Shown here: in pieces, positions 1 through 4,752 of the stretch | Position numbering within the stretch: position 1 is the first letter of the stretch | How the letters are laid out: every line of letters starts with the position of its first letter | Source of the DNA: Chloroflexota bacterium | Lineage (GTDB): Bacteria > Chloroflexota > Limnocylindria > Limnocylindrales > Limnocylindraceae | Length of the DNA: 7,195 nucleotides | NCBI GenBank assembly: GCA_009692905.1 | Contig: SHYI01000049.1 | Location: forward strand, 1-7,195 | Direction of reading: 5' to 3' | Translations under genes and position numbers: made by a program | Notes under the pieces: model-generated | The model's input: the letters and a program-made list of their open reading frames with translations, nothing else | What the model was told of the DNA's origin: nothing | Database searches by the model: none

Positions 1-703
1 CAGCGATCTCGATGATCCCCGCCCGGGTGATCCCCTCCAGGATGTCATCGTTGACGCCAGGGGTGACGAGCTTCCCGCCACGCACCATGAAGAGGTTCTC
101 AGCGGAGCCTTCAGAGACCTTCCCCGCCTCGGTGAGCACGATCGCCTCGTCAAAGCCGTTCAGCCCCGCCTCACTCTTCGAGAAGGCGCTGTTCACGTAG
201 TTGCCAGCGATCTTGGCCCGCGCTGGAATGGCCAGATCAGAGGTGCGGCGCGTTGCCACGGTCGCGCAGCGGATCCCCGTCGCGGTGTCGATGTAGTCGC
301 CAAAGGGAACAGAGATGACGTAGAGATCATTCTCTAAGCCGTGGAGCTTGACGCCGATCGCCTTGGTGCTCTTGTAGACGCTTGGCCGAATGTACACGTC
401 CTCTTTGAACGCATTGCGCTTGAGTAACTCGACCACGATCCCCTTCAGCTCTTGCACATCTGGGAGTGGATTCATGAGCATGATCTTGCAGGAGGAGCGC
501 AGCCGCTCCAGGTGCTCGGTGACCTTCAGCGCGTAGAGCTGCCCCTCGTCCGCGTTCCAGTAGGCGCGAATGCCTTCAAAGGTGGCCGTGCCGTACAGGA
601 ACGCGTGCGTCATGACGCTCACCTTCGCATCCGCAAGCGGTCGGAAGTCGCCCTCTAGATAGGCGGTGATTCCGTCGTACTCGTGGCCTGCACTCTCTGC
701 CAT
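1..703 (-). CDS. ilvE: Branched-chain amino acid aminotransferase, 3'-truncated by window edge
   Basis: This class IV (fold type IV) PLP aminotransferase carries out the last step of valine, leucine and isoleucine synthesis: reversible transfer of an amino group between glutamate and branched-chain 2-oxo acids, in the cytoplasm. The visible 234 residues are an unbroken frame. The N-terminal domain has THAFLYGTATFEGIRAYW at residues 32-49. The expected PLP lysine is K164 in ARAKIAGNYVNSAF, and the cofactor-binding stretch VSEGSAENLF is at 196-205, followed by ILEGITR at 221-227. The start is the ATG at 703, with AGGAGG (complement of 709-714) five bases upstream. Family members are about 300 residues, so about 70 C-terminal residues lie beyond base 1. 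It follows rpsR by 21 bases with no obvious promoter or terminator between, so it is probably the last visible gene of the rpsF operon. D-amino acid transaminase or 4-amino-4-deoxychorismate lyase are relatives, but the EGIRAYW motif favours IlvE. Confidence 0.93.
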   Translation of the reverse strand, partial: MAESAGHEYDGITAYLEGDFRPLADAKVSVMTHAFLYGTATFEGIRAYWNADEGQLYALKVTEHLERLRSSCKIMLMNPLPDVQELKGIVVELLKRNAFKEDVYIRPSVYKSTKAIGVKLHGLENDLYVISVPFGDYIDTATGIRCATVATRRTSDLAIPARAKIAGNYVNSAFSKSEAGLNGFDEAIVLTEAGKVSEGSAENLFMVRGGKLVTPGVNDDILEGITRAGIIEIA

Positions 704-724
704 GTGGCCCTCCTCTACCGGATC

Positions 725-994
725 CTAGCCCTGGTGCTGCGGTGCGTACGGCAAGAGCGCCATCTGCCGAGCGCGCTTAAGCGCTGCGGTGACTTCGCGC
801 TGATGCTGCGCGCAGGTGCCCGTCTTGCGACGTGGCTCAATCTTTGCGCGGTCCGAAAGGTAACGGCGGAGACGATTGATCTCCTTGTAGTCGATGTACC
901 CCTGCTTGTCGCTGCAGAACGAGCAGACGCGGCGACGTCGCCCTGCGCCGAACTTGTCATCACGCTTCTTGAATCGCTTTGGTGCCTCAGGCAT
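725..994 (-). CDS. rpsR: 30S ribosomal protein S18 (bS18)
   Basis: S18 is a small-subunit ribosomal protein that binds 16S rRNA in the platform as a heterodimer with S6. The 89-residue length is typical. The core reads [19 protein letters not shown] (residues 34-52), then [11 protein letters not shown] and the C-terminal ALLPYAPQ, all close to the family consensus. CSFC near residue 24 and CAQH near residue 61 together give the four Cys/His positions of the zinc-ribbon version of S18, which is known from many Gram-positive and other lineages but absent from the E. coli protein. The start is ATG at 994, with GAGGAG (complement of 1001-1006) six bases before it. It lies 32 bases after ssb and 21 bases before ilvE, so translation from the shared rpsF operon message is expected. 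Partnership with S6, encoded two genes upstream, fits the operon. Confidence 0.97.
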   Translation of the reverse strand: MPEAPKRFKKRDDKFGAGRRRRVCSFCSDKQGYIDYKEINRLRRYLSDRAKIEPRRKTGTCAQHQREVTAALKRARQMALLPYAPQHQG

Positions 995-1026
995 GGTGTG
1001 CTCCTCTCAATTCGATGTGGTTGGGA

Positions 1027-1467
1027 TTAAAACGGAAGGTCGTCGAGATCGCTTGGCGCCGACTGGTTGCTCTCTTCTGGGGCACCCTGGCTCGGTGCAG
1101 CCGATCGAGGCGCCCGTGGCGCGTTCGGATCAGCATCAGGATTGCGATCGACGATGACGACTTCGCTCGCGAGGATATCAAGCGCAACGCGCTTCTCTCC
1201 CTCTTTCGAGTCGTAGAGGTCAACCTGTAGCCGGCCCTCGGCGTAGACCTTGCGCCCCTTGCGGAGCCACTCAGCCAGCTTCACCGATCGCTCACCAAAC
1301 ATGATGACGCGATACCAGGTGGTCTTATCTTCCCAGTCGCCGCCAGCAGCCTTGCGGCGCTCATTGGTGGCAACGCGCATCTCAAGGCGCGGCTTCCCGT
1401 CGGCGGTGTACTTGAGCTCTGGGTCGGCACCAAGGTTTCCGATGATGCTGATCTTCGCGAACGACAT
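1027..1467 (-). CDS. ssb: Single-stranded DNA-binding protein
   Basis: SSB coats single-stranded DNA during replication, repair and recombination and recruits partner enzymes through its C-terminal tip. The 146-residue protein has an N-terminal OB fold (about residues 1-110): it opens MSFAKISIIGNLGADPELKYT, has TTWYRVIMFGERSVKLAEWLRKG in the middle, and VYAEGRLQVDLY after that. A low-complexity linker rich in Pro, Ala, Ser and Asp follows (about 110-138). The acidic tip ends in DLDDLPF, the hallmark partner-binding tail. The ATG at 1467 is only three bases past the rpsF stop codon, and its GGGGAG ribosome-binding site (complement of 1474-1479) lies inside the last rpsF codons, so the two genes are probably translationally coupled. 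Position between rpsF and rpsR is the classical arrangement, which supports this being the main replicative SSB rather than a plasmid or competence paralogue. Confidence 0.97.
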   Translation of the reverse strand: MSFAKISIIGNLGADPELKYTADGKPRLEMRVATNERRKAAGGDWEDKTTWYRVIMFGERSVKLAEWLRKGRKVYAEGRLQVDLYDSKEGEKRVALDILASEVVIVDRNPDADPNAPRAPRSAAPSQGAPEESNQSAPSDLDDLPF

Positions 1468-1470
1468 GGA

Positions 1471-1887
1471 CTACTCCCCGCCAACTGCAGCGGCTGCTGC
1501 AGCTGCGGCGGCGATTTCGCCCTCGGTGTCATCGGCGTCGAGGTCGAGTCGCGCCGGCGTGCCACCATCAAGATTGAAGTCGCGAAGTGCGGCGGCACCC
1601 TTGCGCTCGTCGCGGATCACCAGGTGGCGGAGCACCTCTTCGGTGATCAGGAGCACGCGCTCAATCTCGGCGATTGCCGATGCGGCAACCTCGAACACGT
1701 AGATCTGATAGACGCCGTCCTTGGCGTGATCGATCTCGTAGGCCATGCGGCGGCGGCCCCAGGCGACGTCCTTAAGAATTGTTCCGCCCTGCTCGGTGAT
1801 GGAGCGGGTGGTGCGCTCGAAGATCGCCTTCGTGCGCTCTTCCGTCACATCGGGACGGAGAATCAACATGAGCTCATAGCGGCGCAT
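1471..1887 (-). CDS. rpsF: 30S ribosomal protein S6 (bS6) with alanine-rich C-terminal extension
   Basis: S6 binds 16S rRNA together with S18 in the platform of the small ribosomal subunit. The ferredoxin-like core covers about residues 1-97: MRRYELMLILRPDVTEE at the start, the conserved DVAWGRRRMAYEI at about 40-52, and VLRHLVIRDERKG at about 85-97. Usual S6 proteins are about 95-135 residues. Here a roughly 40-residue tail contains DLDADDTEGE followed by nine consecutive alanines and VGGE. The start is ATG at 1887, with AAGGAG (complement of 1894-1899) six bases upstream. It is the first gene after a strong promoter and a structured leader, and it is followed three bases later by ssb. Regulation by binding of the S6:S18 pair to its own leader is known in several bacteria and is plausible here, but is inferred. 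Confidence 0.96.
   Translation of the reverse strand: MRRYELMLILRPDVTEERTKAIFERTTRSITEQGGTILKDVAWGRRRMAYEIDHAKDGVYQIYVFEVAASAIAEIERVLLITEEVLRHLVIRDERKGAAALRDFNLDGGTPARLDLDADDTEGEIAAAAAAAAAVGGE
1486..1512 (-). repeat. GCN codon run encoding nine alanines at the end of rpsF
   Basis: Nine consecutive alanine codons of mixed type (GCA, GCT, GCC) encode residues 126-134 of S6. The mixed codon use suggests it is an established low-complexity tail rather than a fresh triplet expansion. No function can be assigned from the sequence. Confidence 0.8.
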
Positions 1888-1893
1888 TGGCCA

Positions 1894-1899
1894 CTCCTT
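1894..1899 (-). promoter_or_regulatory. Ribosome-binding site of rpsF
   Basis: The minus strand reads AAGGAG here, six bases before the ATG at 1887. It is a strong Shine-Dalgarno site that fixes the rpsF start, and it lies 12 bases downstream of the leader hairpin at 1912-1950, close enough for a protein bound there to hinder ribosome access. Confidence 0.8.
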
Positions 1900-1911
1900 C
1901 CTATGGATTCG

Positions 1912-1950
1912 CCCCGGTGCGCCCTACGCGACTTGCGTAGTGGGCCGGAG
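1912..1950 (-). promoter_or_regulatory. Structured rpsF leader, candidate S6:S18 autoregulatory site
   Basis: On the minus strand an outer stem of CTCCGG (1945-1950) with CCGGGG (1912-1917, one G-U pair) encloses an asymmetric internal loop (CCCA against GGCGCA) and an inner perfect 6-bp stem, CTACGC (1935-1940) with GCGTAG (1924-1929), closed by a 5-base loop. It sits in the roughly 70-base 5' leader between the rpsF promoter and its ribosome-binding site. Leaders of rpsF in many bacteria carry a hairpin with an unpaired or bulged CCG trinucleotide bound by the S6:S18 complex in mimicry of 16S rRNA. The fold is seen in the sequence. Its equivalence to that motif is inference, since the CCG copies here can also be paired. 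Confidence 0.45.
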
Positions 1951-1966
1951 CCGAAAGGCAGCCGTG

Positions 1967-1995
1967 AGTGTAGCAGGGGGTGCGGGGAGCTTCAA
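1967..1995 (-). promoter_or_regulatory. Sigma70-type promoter of the rpsF-ssb-rpsR operon
   Basis: On the minus strand a -35 box TTGAAG (1990-1995) is followed by exactly 17 bases and the -10 box TACACT (1967-1972), preceded by TGC to give an extended -10. Transcription would start near 1960, leaving a leader of about 70 bases before rpsF. The -35 box begins 11 bases after the CCA end of tRNA-Cys, so the promoter fills the tRNA-rpsF gap. Confidence 0.7.
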
Positions 1996-2006
1996 CGGTG
2001 GGGAGT

Positions 2007-2083
2007 TGGAGGCGACGGCCGGATTCGAACCGGCGAATAGGGGTTTTGCAGACCCCCCCCTTAGACCACTTGGGTACGTCGCC
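2007..2083 (-). tRNA. tRNA-Cys (anticodon GCA)
   Basis: The 5' acceptor strand GGCGACG pairs with CGTCGCC, followed by discriminator U73 (the known cysteine identity base) and an encoded CCA (2007-2009). The anticodon arm is GGGGT-CTGCAAA-ACCCC, giving anticodon GCA. The T arm has GCCGG-TTCGAAT-CCGGC. The D stem is CCC/GGG. A run of eight G spans the 3' half of the D stem, base 26 and the start of the anticodon stem, which is unusual and could allow slipped pairing. It is the last tRNA before the rpsF promoter. Confidence 0.95.
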
Positions 2084-2093
2084 CTGTGTGTGC

Positions 2094-2167
2094 TGGCTGC
2101 CCCTCGAGGATTCGAACCTCGGTTCACGGATCCAAAGTCCGCTGTCCTACCACTAGACGAAGGGGCA
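2094..2167 (-). tRNA. tRNA-Gln (anticodon TTG)
   Basis: A 74-base cloverleaf: acceptor TGCCCCT pairs with AGGGGCA, discriminator G, encoded CCA at 2094-2096. The anticodon arm is GCGGA-CTTTGGA-TCCGT, giving anticodon TTG, which reads CAA and CAG. The T loop is TTCGAAT. The U1-A72 end pair is typical of bacterial tRNA-Gln. It is ten bases upstream of tRNA-Cys, so both are probably cut from one transcript. Confidence 0.96.
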
Positions 2168-2196
2168 ACGACCCCTCGAGTCCCCAAATGAGGGAG

Positions 2197-2272
2197 TGGA
2201 GCGGAAGACGGGACTCGAACCCGCGACCTTCACATTGGCAATGTGATGCTCTACCAACTGAGCCACTTCCGC
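2197..2272 (-). tRNA. tRNA-Gly (anticodon GCC)
   Basis: A 76-base cloverleaf: acceptor GCGGAAG pairs with CTTCCGC, discriminator U as usual for bacterial glycine tRNA, encoded CCA at 2197-2199. The anticodon arm is TCACA-TTGCCAA-TGTGA, giving anticodon GCC, which reads GGC and GGT. The T arm has CGGG-TTCGAGT-CCCG. It lies 16 bases downstream of tRNA-Phe. Confidence 0.96.
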
Positions 2273-2288
2273 ACCGGTCAACCTTTAG

Positions 2289-2364
2289 TGGTGCCGAGAG
2301 CCAGATTCGAACTGGCGACACCGCGCTCTTCAGGCGCGTGCTCTACCAACTGAGCTATCTCGGC
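2289..2364 (-). tRNA. tRNA-Phe (anticodon GAA)
   Basis: A 76-base cloverleaf: acceptor GCCGAGA pairs with TCTCGGC, discriminator A, encoded CCA at 2289-2291. The anticodon arm is CGCGC-CTGAAGA-GCGCG, giving anticodon GAA for both phenylalanine codons. The T arm has GCCAG-TTCGAAT-CTGGC. It is the first tRNA after the roughly 100-base internal gap of the array, and a promoter-like element lies just upstream of it. Confidence 0.96.
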
Positions 2365-2406
2365 CCGACGCCCGCAGCCACGCGAACGTACGCACCAACG
2401 GCGGCA

Positions 2407-2435
2407 AGGATACCCTCCCCCGCCGAGGGGCGCAA
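2407..2435 (-). promoter_or_regulatory. Possible internal promoter upstream of tRNA-Phe
   Basis: The minus strand reads TTGCGC (2430-2435), 17 bases, then TATCCT (2407-2412). The predicted start near 2400 would give a precursor about 35 bases longer than tRNA-Phe at its 5' end. The hexamers are partial matches in a GC-rich spacer, so this is only a candidate. It would drive Phe, Gly, Gln and Cys separately from the Leu, Leu, Val group. Confidence 0.35.
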
Positions 2436-2438
2436 CGA

Positions 2439-2455
2439 GGCACCCAAGGGGAGCC
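2439..2455 (-). terminator. Weak hairpin after tRNA-Val, possible terminator or processing site
   Basis: The minus strand can fold GGC-T-CCC, a CTT loop, then GGG-T-GCC, with one T-T mismatch. It lies 12 bases past the CCA end of tRNA-Val. No T-run follows, so intrinsic termination is doubtful. It may only be a spacer structure that guides RNase trimming. Confidence 0.25.
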
Positions 2456-2467
2456 AAATGGGGGTGC

Positions 2468-2543
2468 TGGTGGGCGGTGAGGGGCTCGAACCCCCGACCC
2501 CCTCGGTGTAAACGAGGTGCTCTACCAACTGAGCTAACCGCCC
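2468..2543 (-). tRNA. tRNA-Val (anticodon TAC)
   Basis: A 76-base cloverleaf: acceptor GGGCGGT pairs with ACCGCCC, discriminator A, encoded CCA at 2468-2470. The anticodon arm is CCTCG-TTTACAC-CGAGG, giving anticodon TAC, the wobble-reading valine isoacceptor. The T arm has CGGGGG-TTCGAGC-CCCT. It ends the upstream half of the array, and the next tRNA follows only after about 100 bases. Confidence 0.96.
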
Positions 2544-2582
2544 GGGTGCGGCTGCGGCCCCTGGCCGTCAGCGTAAGAGATG

Positions 2583-2667
2583 TGGTGCCCAGACCGGGAC
2601 TTGAACCCGGATGACTTGCGTCATACGCCCCTCAAACGTACGCGTATACCAATTCCGCCACCTGGGC
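2583..2667 (-). tRNA. tRNA-Leu (anticodon GAG)
   Basis: A class II tRNA of 85 bases with a long variable arm (TGAC-GCAA-GTCA). Acceptor GCCCAGG pairs with TCTGGGC (one G-U pair), discriminator A as required for leucine identity, encoded CCA at 2583-2585. The anticodon arm is TACGT-TTGAGGG-GCGTA, giving anticodon GAG for CTC and CTT. It lies eight bases downstream of tRNA-Leu(CAG), so two leucine isoacceptors are in tandem. Confidence 0.95.
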
Positions 2668-2675
2668 ACAGGTGC

Positions 2676-2762
2676 TGGTATCGAGGAAGGGACTTGAACC
2701 CATACGTCCTTGCGGACACTGGCTCCTGAAGCCAGCGCGTCTGCCAATTCCGCCACCTCGAC
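2676..2762 (-). tRNA. tRNA-Leu (anticodon CAG), with atypical acceptor end and T stem
   Basis: A class II tRNA of 87 bases with a long variable arm (TGTCC-GCAA-GGACG). The anticodon arm is CTGGC-TTCAGGA-GCCAG, giving anticodon CAG for CTG, likely the commonest leucine codon in this GC-rich genome. Discriminator A and encoded CCA (2676-2678) are present. Two features are odd. The first acceptor pair is G1-U72 rather than G-C, and the T stem ATGGG/CCCTT has a U-U mismatch at its second pair. Leucine identity elements are otherwise intact, so I expect it to be functional. It is the first tRNA of the array. Confidence 0.93.
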
Positions 2763-2770
2763 CCGTTCGA

Positions 2771-2792
2771 ACCCCCTAATCTCTTAGGGGGT
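2771..2792 (-). terminator. Perfect 9-bp hairpin over the stop codon of the solute-binding protein gene
   Basis: The minus strand reads ACCCCCTAA, a GAGA loop, then TTAGGGGGT: nine uninterrupted pairs closed by a GNRA tetraloop. The TAA at the end of the left arm is the stop codon of the upstream gene. The structure ends nine bases before tRNA-Leu(CAG). No T-run follows, so it is not a textbook intrinsic terminator. Alternatives are Rho-associated termination, a 3'-end stabilising stem-loop, or a cleavage boundary between mRNA and tRNA precursor. Confidence 0.6.
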
Positions 2793-4445
2793 CGCGAGGC
2801 GGAAGGATAGCACAGCCCGCAGGTAGCTCTCTGGCTCGCCCACGAGCATTGGGGCCACCTGAGTGACACGGCTTGAGCTCAAGAGTTCGACCGAACGGAA
2901 GCGGATTGGCAAGATGTAGTTCGTCTCCGCAAGCCATTTCTGCAGGGCCACCAAGGAGGCCGTGCGTGCAGCTCGGTCACCTGGCTGGCGAGCGCGATTG
3001 AGCAACACGTCAAGATCCTTAAGCTGGATTCCGGCGACGTTGCCGCCGGTCAGGACTGCCCCCGACCCCAGGAGTGGATAGAGATCAACATCGATGCCGA
3101 CATCAACGTTCAGAACGGCAAGTTGGAACGCTCCCGATGCCAGGCGGCTGGTGAGATCGATAGGAGAGAGCTCTGTCACCTGAGTTGGGATACCGAAGGC
3201 CGTCCACGCCGCCGCCGCCTGCGCCGCGACCGCGGCGTCAGCAGGGTGCGCCAGCGCTGGCAAGGTGAGAATCTCAAGGCTCGCCGCCGCGCCACTTGGC
3301 AGCGACCACCCCGTGGCCCCCTGCTTCCACTTGACGGACTTGAAAAGGCTCGTCGCATAGTCAGCGCCACTCGTTGCGTCAGGGAGTGCACTCCAGCCCC
3401 ACGAGAGCGGCGACACGGGTGTCCGTGCAACGGAGCCGCCGAATACGTTGGTGATCGCAACAGGGTCGAGGAGCGCTGCTAGGCCCGCTCGCAGCCGCGG
3501 ATCACGAAGCACGCTCCCTGGTCGCAGGTTCGTGGCAATCCCCGAGAAGACCGTTGAGCCGAGCTCAATCGTTCTCCCTCGCGCAGCAGTGCCGCGACGT
3601 GCATCGGCAATATCGAGCCCCACAAGCTGATCGAGCGAACTTGTGCTCCAGCCGCGCAGTGCCGATGCGGCGTCAGGGAAGAAGTAGAGCGCGATCTTCT
3701 CTGCTGATGTGCCAGCCGCCGCAAGGGCTGCCTGGTCAGAGGCGAGCAGATCGGTTCGTCGAACCAGGCCAGCGCCCCCAGAGGAGATGCTCGTAATGCG
3801 ATACGGGCCGCTCCCCTGCGGCACCTTCGCCGCATCAGAGTCTGGGATCTGTGCCGCGCTGAGCCCAGCAAACTGTGTCGCAGAGAGGAGTGGCAGCGAG
3901 CTGAGCATCGTTGGGAGGTTTGCCAGCGCCCGTGAGGCGCTCATTCGCACCGTGCCAGCATCATCGCCCTCTTCCGCAGTGATTGACTGCCAATACCCAC
4001 CCGCGGTGCCGAGCTCTGACGCAATCGCGATCGTCGTGAGCACATCGGCCGCGGTCACCGTGGATCCATCCTGCCAGTGCGCAGCCGGGTCCAGGGTGAT
4101 CGTCCACGAGAGTCCGTCGGCGGCGACACTCCATGCCGAGGCCACGTCCGGTCCTGGCCACCCGCTGGCATCAAGGCGCGTCAGGCTTCGATAGGTCAGC
4201 GATACAACGGCACGATCGGCGGCGGTCTCAGCGAAGAGGGGGAGTGGCGTTGAGGCGATCCCTACAACGCCAACGGTCAGCACCCCTTCGCCAGATGGCA
4301 ACTCTCCGCCTGGCGCGCCAACTCCTGGCACTTGAGCGCTGGTCAGGCCGAGTTGGGCGGCCCCGGCAAAGAGTGCGGCGGCGGCCAAGATCACCGCGGC
4401 GATTTTGCGGGTGATCCCCTGTCGAGCGCCGTATTGCCTGCGCAC
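2784..4445 (-). CDS. Extracellular solute-binding protein, family 5 (peptide/oligosaccharide ABC transporter type)
   Basis: This 553-residue protein resembles the DppA/OppA family (SBP_bac_5), which captures peptides or other solutes outside the membrane for an ABC importer. A Sec-type signal peptide is visible: basic residues up to about 14, hydrophobic core AAVILAAAALFAGAAQLGL (16-34), and likely cleavage near TSA-QV (37). There is no lipobox cysteine, so it is predicted to be secreted or periplasmic rather than a lipoprotein. The family signature runs from about 99 to 135: DVASAWSVAADGLSWTITLD, then HWQDGSTVTAADVL. GSGPYRI follows at 211-217. The rest shows the usual two-lobe pattern with many Ala/Ser residues. 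The start is GTG at 4445, 14 bases after secG, with no good ribosome-binding site, so it may be coupled to secG or start slightly elsewhere. Neither permease nor ATPase genes are adjacent. Ligand unknown. Confidence 0.85.
   Translation of the reverse strand: MRRQYGARQGITRKIAAVILAAAALFAGAAQLGLTSAQVPGVGAPGGELPSGEGVLTVGVVGIASTPLPLFAETAADRAVVSLTYRSLTRLDASGWPGPDVASAWSVAADGLSWTITLDPAAHWQDGSTVTAADVLTTIAIASELGTAGGYWQSITAEEGDDAGTVRMSASRALANLPTMLSSLPLLSATQFAGLSAAQIPDSDAAKVPQGSGPYRITSISSGGAGLVRRTDLLASDQAALAAAGTSAEKIALYFFPDAASALRGWSTSSLDQLVGLDIADARRGTAARGRTIELGSTVFSGIATNLRPGSVLRDPRLRAGLAALLDPVAITNVFGGSVARTPVSPLSWGWSALPDATSGADYATSLFKSVKWKQGATGWSLPSGAAASLEILTLPALAHPADAAVAAQAAAAWTAFGIPTQVTELSPIDLTSRLASGAFQLAVLNVDVGIDVDLYPLLGSGAVLTGGNVAGIQLKDLDVLLNRARQPGDRAARTASLVALQKWLAETNYILPIRFRSVELLSSSRVTQVAPMLVGEPESYLRAVLSFRLATP
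2804..2809 (-). promoter_or_regulatory. Possible extended -10 element for the tRNA array
   Basis: Within the last codons of the solute-binding protein gene the minus strand reads TGCTATCCT: a TATCCT box with an upstream TG. I see no -35 box at 17 bases. A start near 2797 would put the 2771-2792 hairpin in the 5' leader of the tRNA-Leu(CAG) precursor. The same TATCCT hexamer occurs upstream of tRNA-Phe. Weak evidence. Confidence 0.25.
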
Positions 4446-4459
4446 CAGGGCGGTCCGAC

Positions 4460-4681
4460 TTAGTTCGTCTGGAGGTAGCCGAGCACCGAGAAGCCGACGA
4501 AGAGGATGATCAACGCGACCGTAAATCGGAGTAGCTGGCGCTCAACGCCGCGGCGGGAACGATAGACGCTTGAGTCACCACCGAAGGCAGAGCTGAGGCC
4601 GATCCCTCGGGACTGCATCAGGATGGCAATGATCAAAAAGATGCTGACGACGATCTGCCCGAGGGCGAGTACTGGATTCAT
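4460..4681 (-). CDS. secG: Protein translocase subunit SecG
   Basis: SecG is the small non-essential subunit of the SecYEG channel in the cytoplasmic membrane, where it helps SecA-driven export. The 73-residue protein is two transmembrane helices joined by a conserved loop: LALGQIVVSIFLIIAILMQ (about 5-23), the signature GIGLSSAFGG (about 26-35), and LLRFTVALIILFVGFSVLGYL (about 50-70). Length and layout are typical. The frame is open 12 codons further upstream, but the ATG at 4681 is preferred because AGGAGG lies directly before it and the protein then begins at the first helix as in homologues. It follows gpmI by about 70 bases and precedes the solute-binding protein gene by 14. Association of secG with tpiA and glycolytic genes is common in bacteria. 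Confidence 0.95.
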   Translation of the reverse strand: MNPVLALGQIVVSIFLIIAILMQSRGIGLSSAFGGDSSVYRSRRGVERQLLRFTVALIILFVGFSVLGYLQTN

Positions 4682-4685
4682 AGGT

Positions 4686-4691
4686 CCTCCT
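4686..4691 (-). promoter_or_regulatory. Ribosome-binding site that sets the secG start
   Basis: A perfect AGGAGG on the minus strand lies four bases before ATG 4681. It argues against the in-frame upstream start at 4717, which would add 12 mostly polar residues in front of the first membrane helix. Confidence 0.75.
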
Positions 4692-4752
4692 ACTGGACTA
4701 TCTCTTCTTGACCTCACTCTACCACCCGACCCACGCAGGAGGCGCCTGGAGG

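Noticed and set aside
1250..1702. 150-codon plus-strand open frame opposite rpsF and ssb
   Set aside because: It lies wholly across two well-identified genes on the other strand, has long Ser/Arg/Ala runs, and is the kind of shadow frame expected in GC-rich DNA.
2086..2511. Plus-strand open frame through the tRNA array
   Set aside because: It reads across four tRNA genes in antisense. Its pieces such as GGEGLEPPTPSV and RRDSNPRPSH are well-known false protein fragments translated from tRNA complements.
2007..2762. tRNA array as a prophage or integrative-element attachment site
   Set aside because: No integrase, no direct repeat of a tRNA 3' end and no foreign-looking genes are visible on either side.
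2621..2869. Minus-strand open frame across both tRNA-Leu genes and the end of the solute-binding protein gene
   Set aside because: It overlaps tRNA genes and a real coding end. The WRNWQTRW-type string is a typical tRNA translation artefact.
4682..4752. Terminator or promoter between gpmI and secG
   Set aside because: There is only a short AGGCGCCT palindrome without a T-run and no convincing -10/-35 pair, so I treat the genes as one operon.
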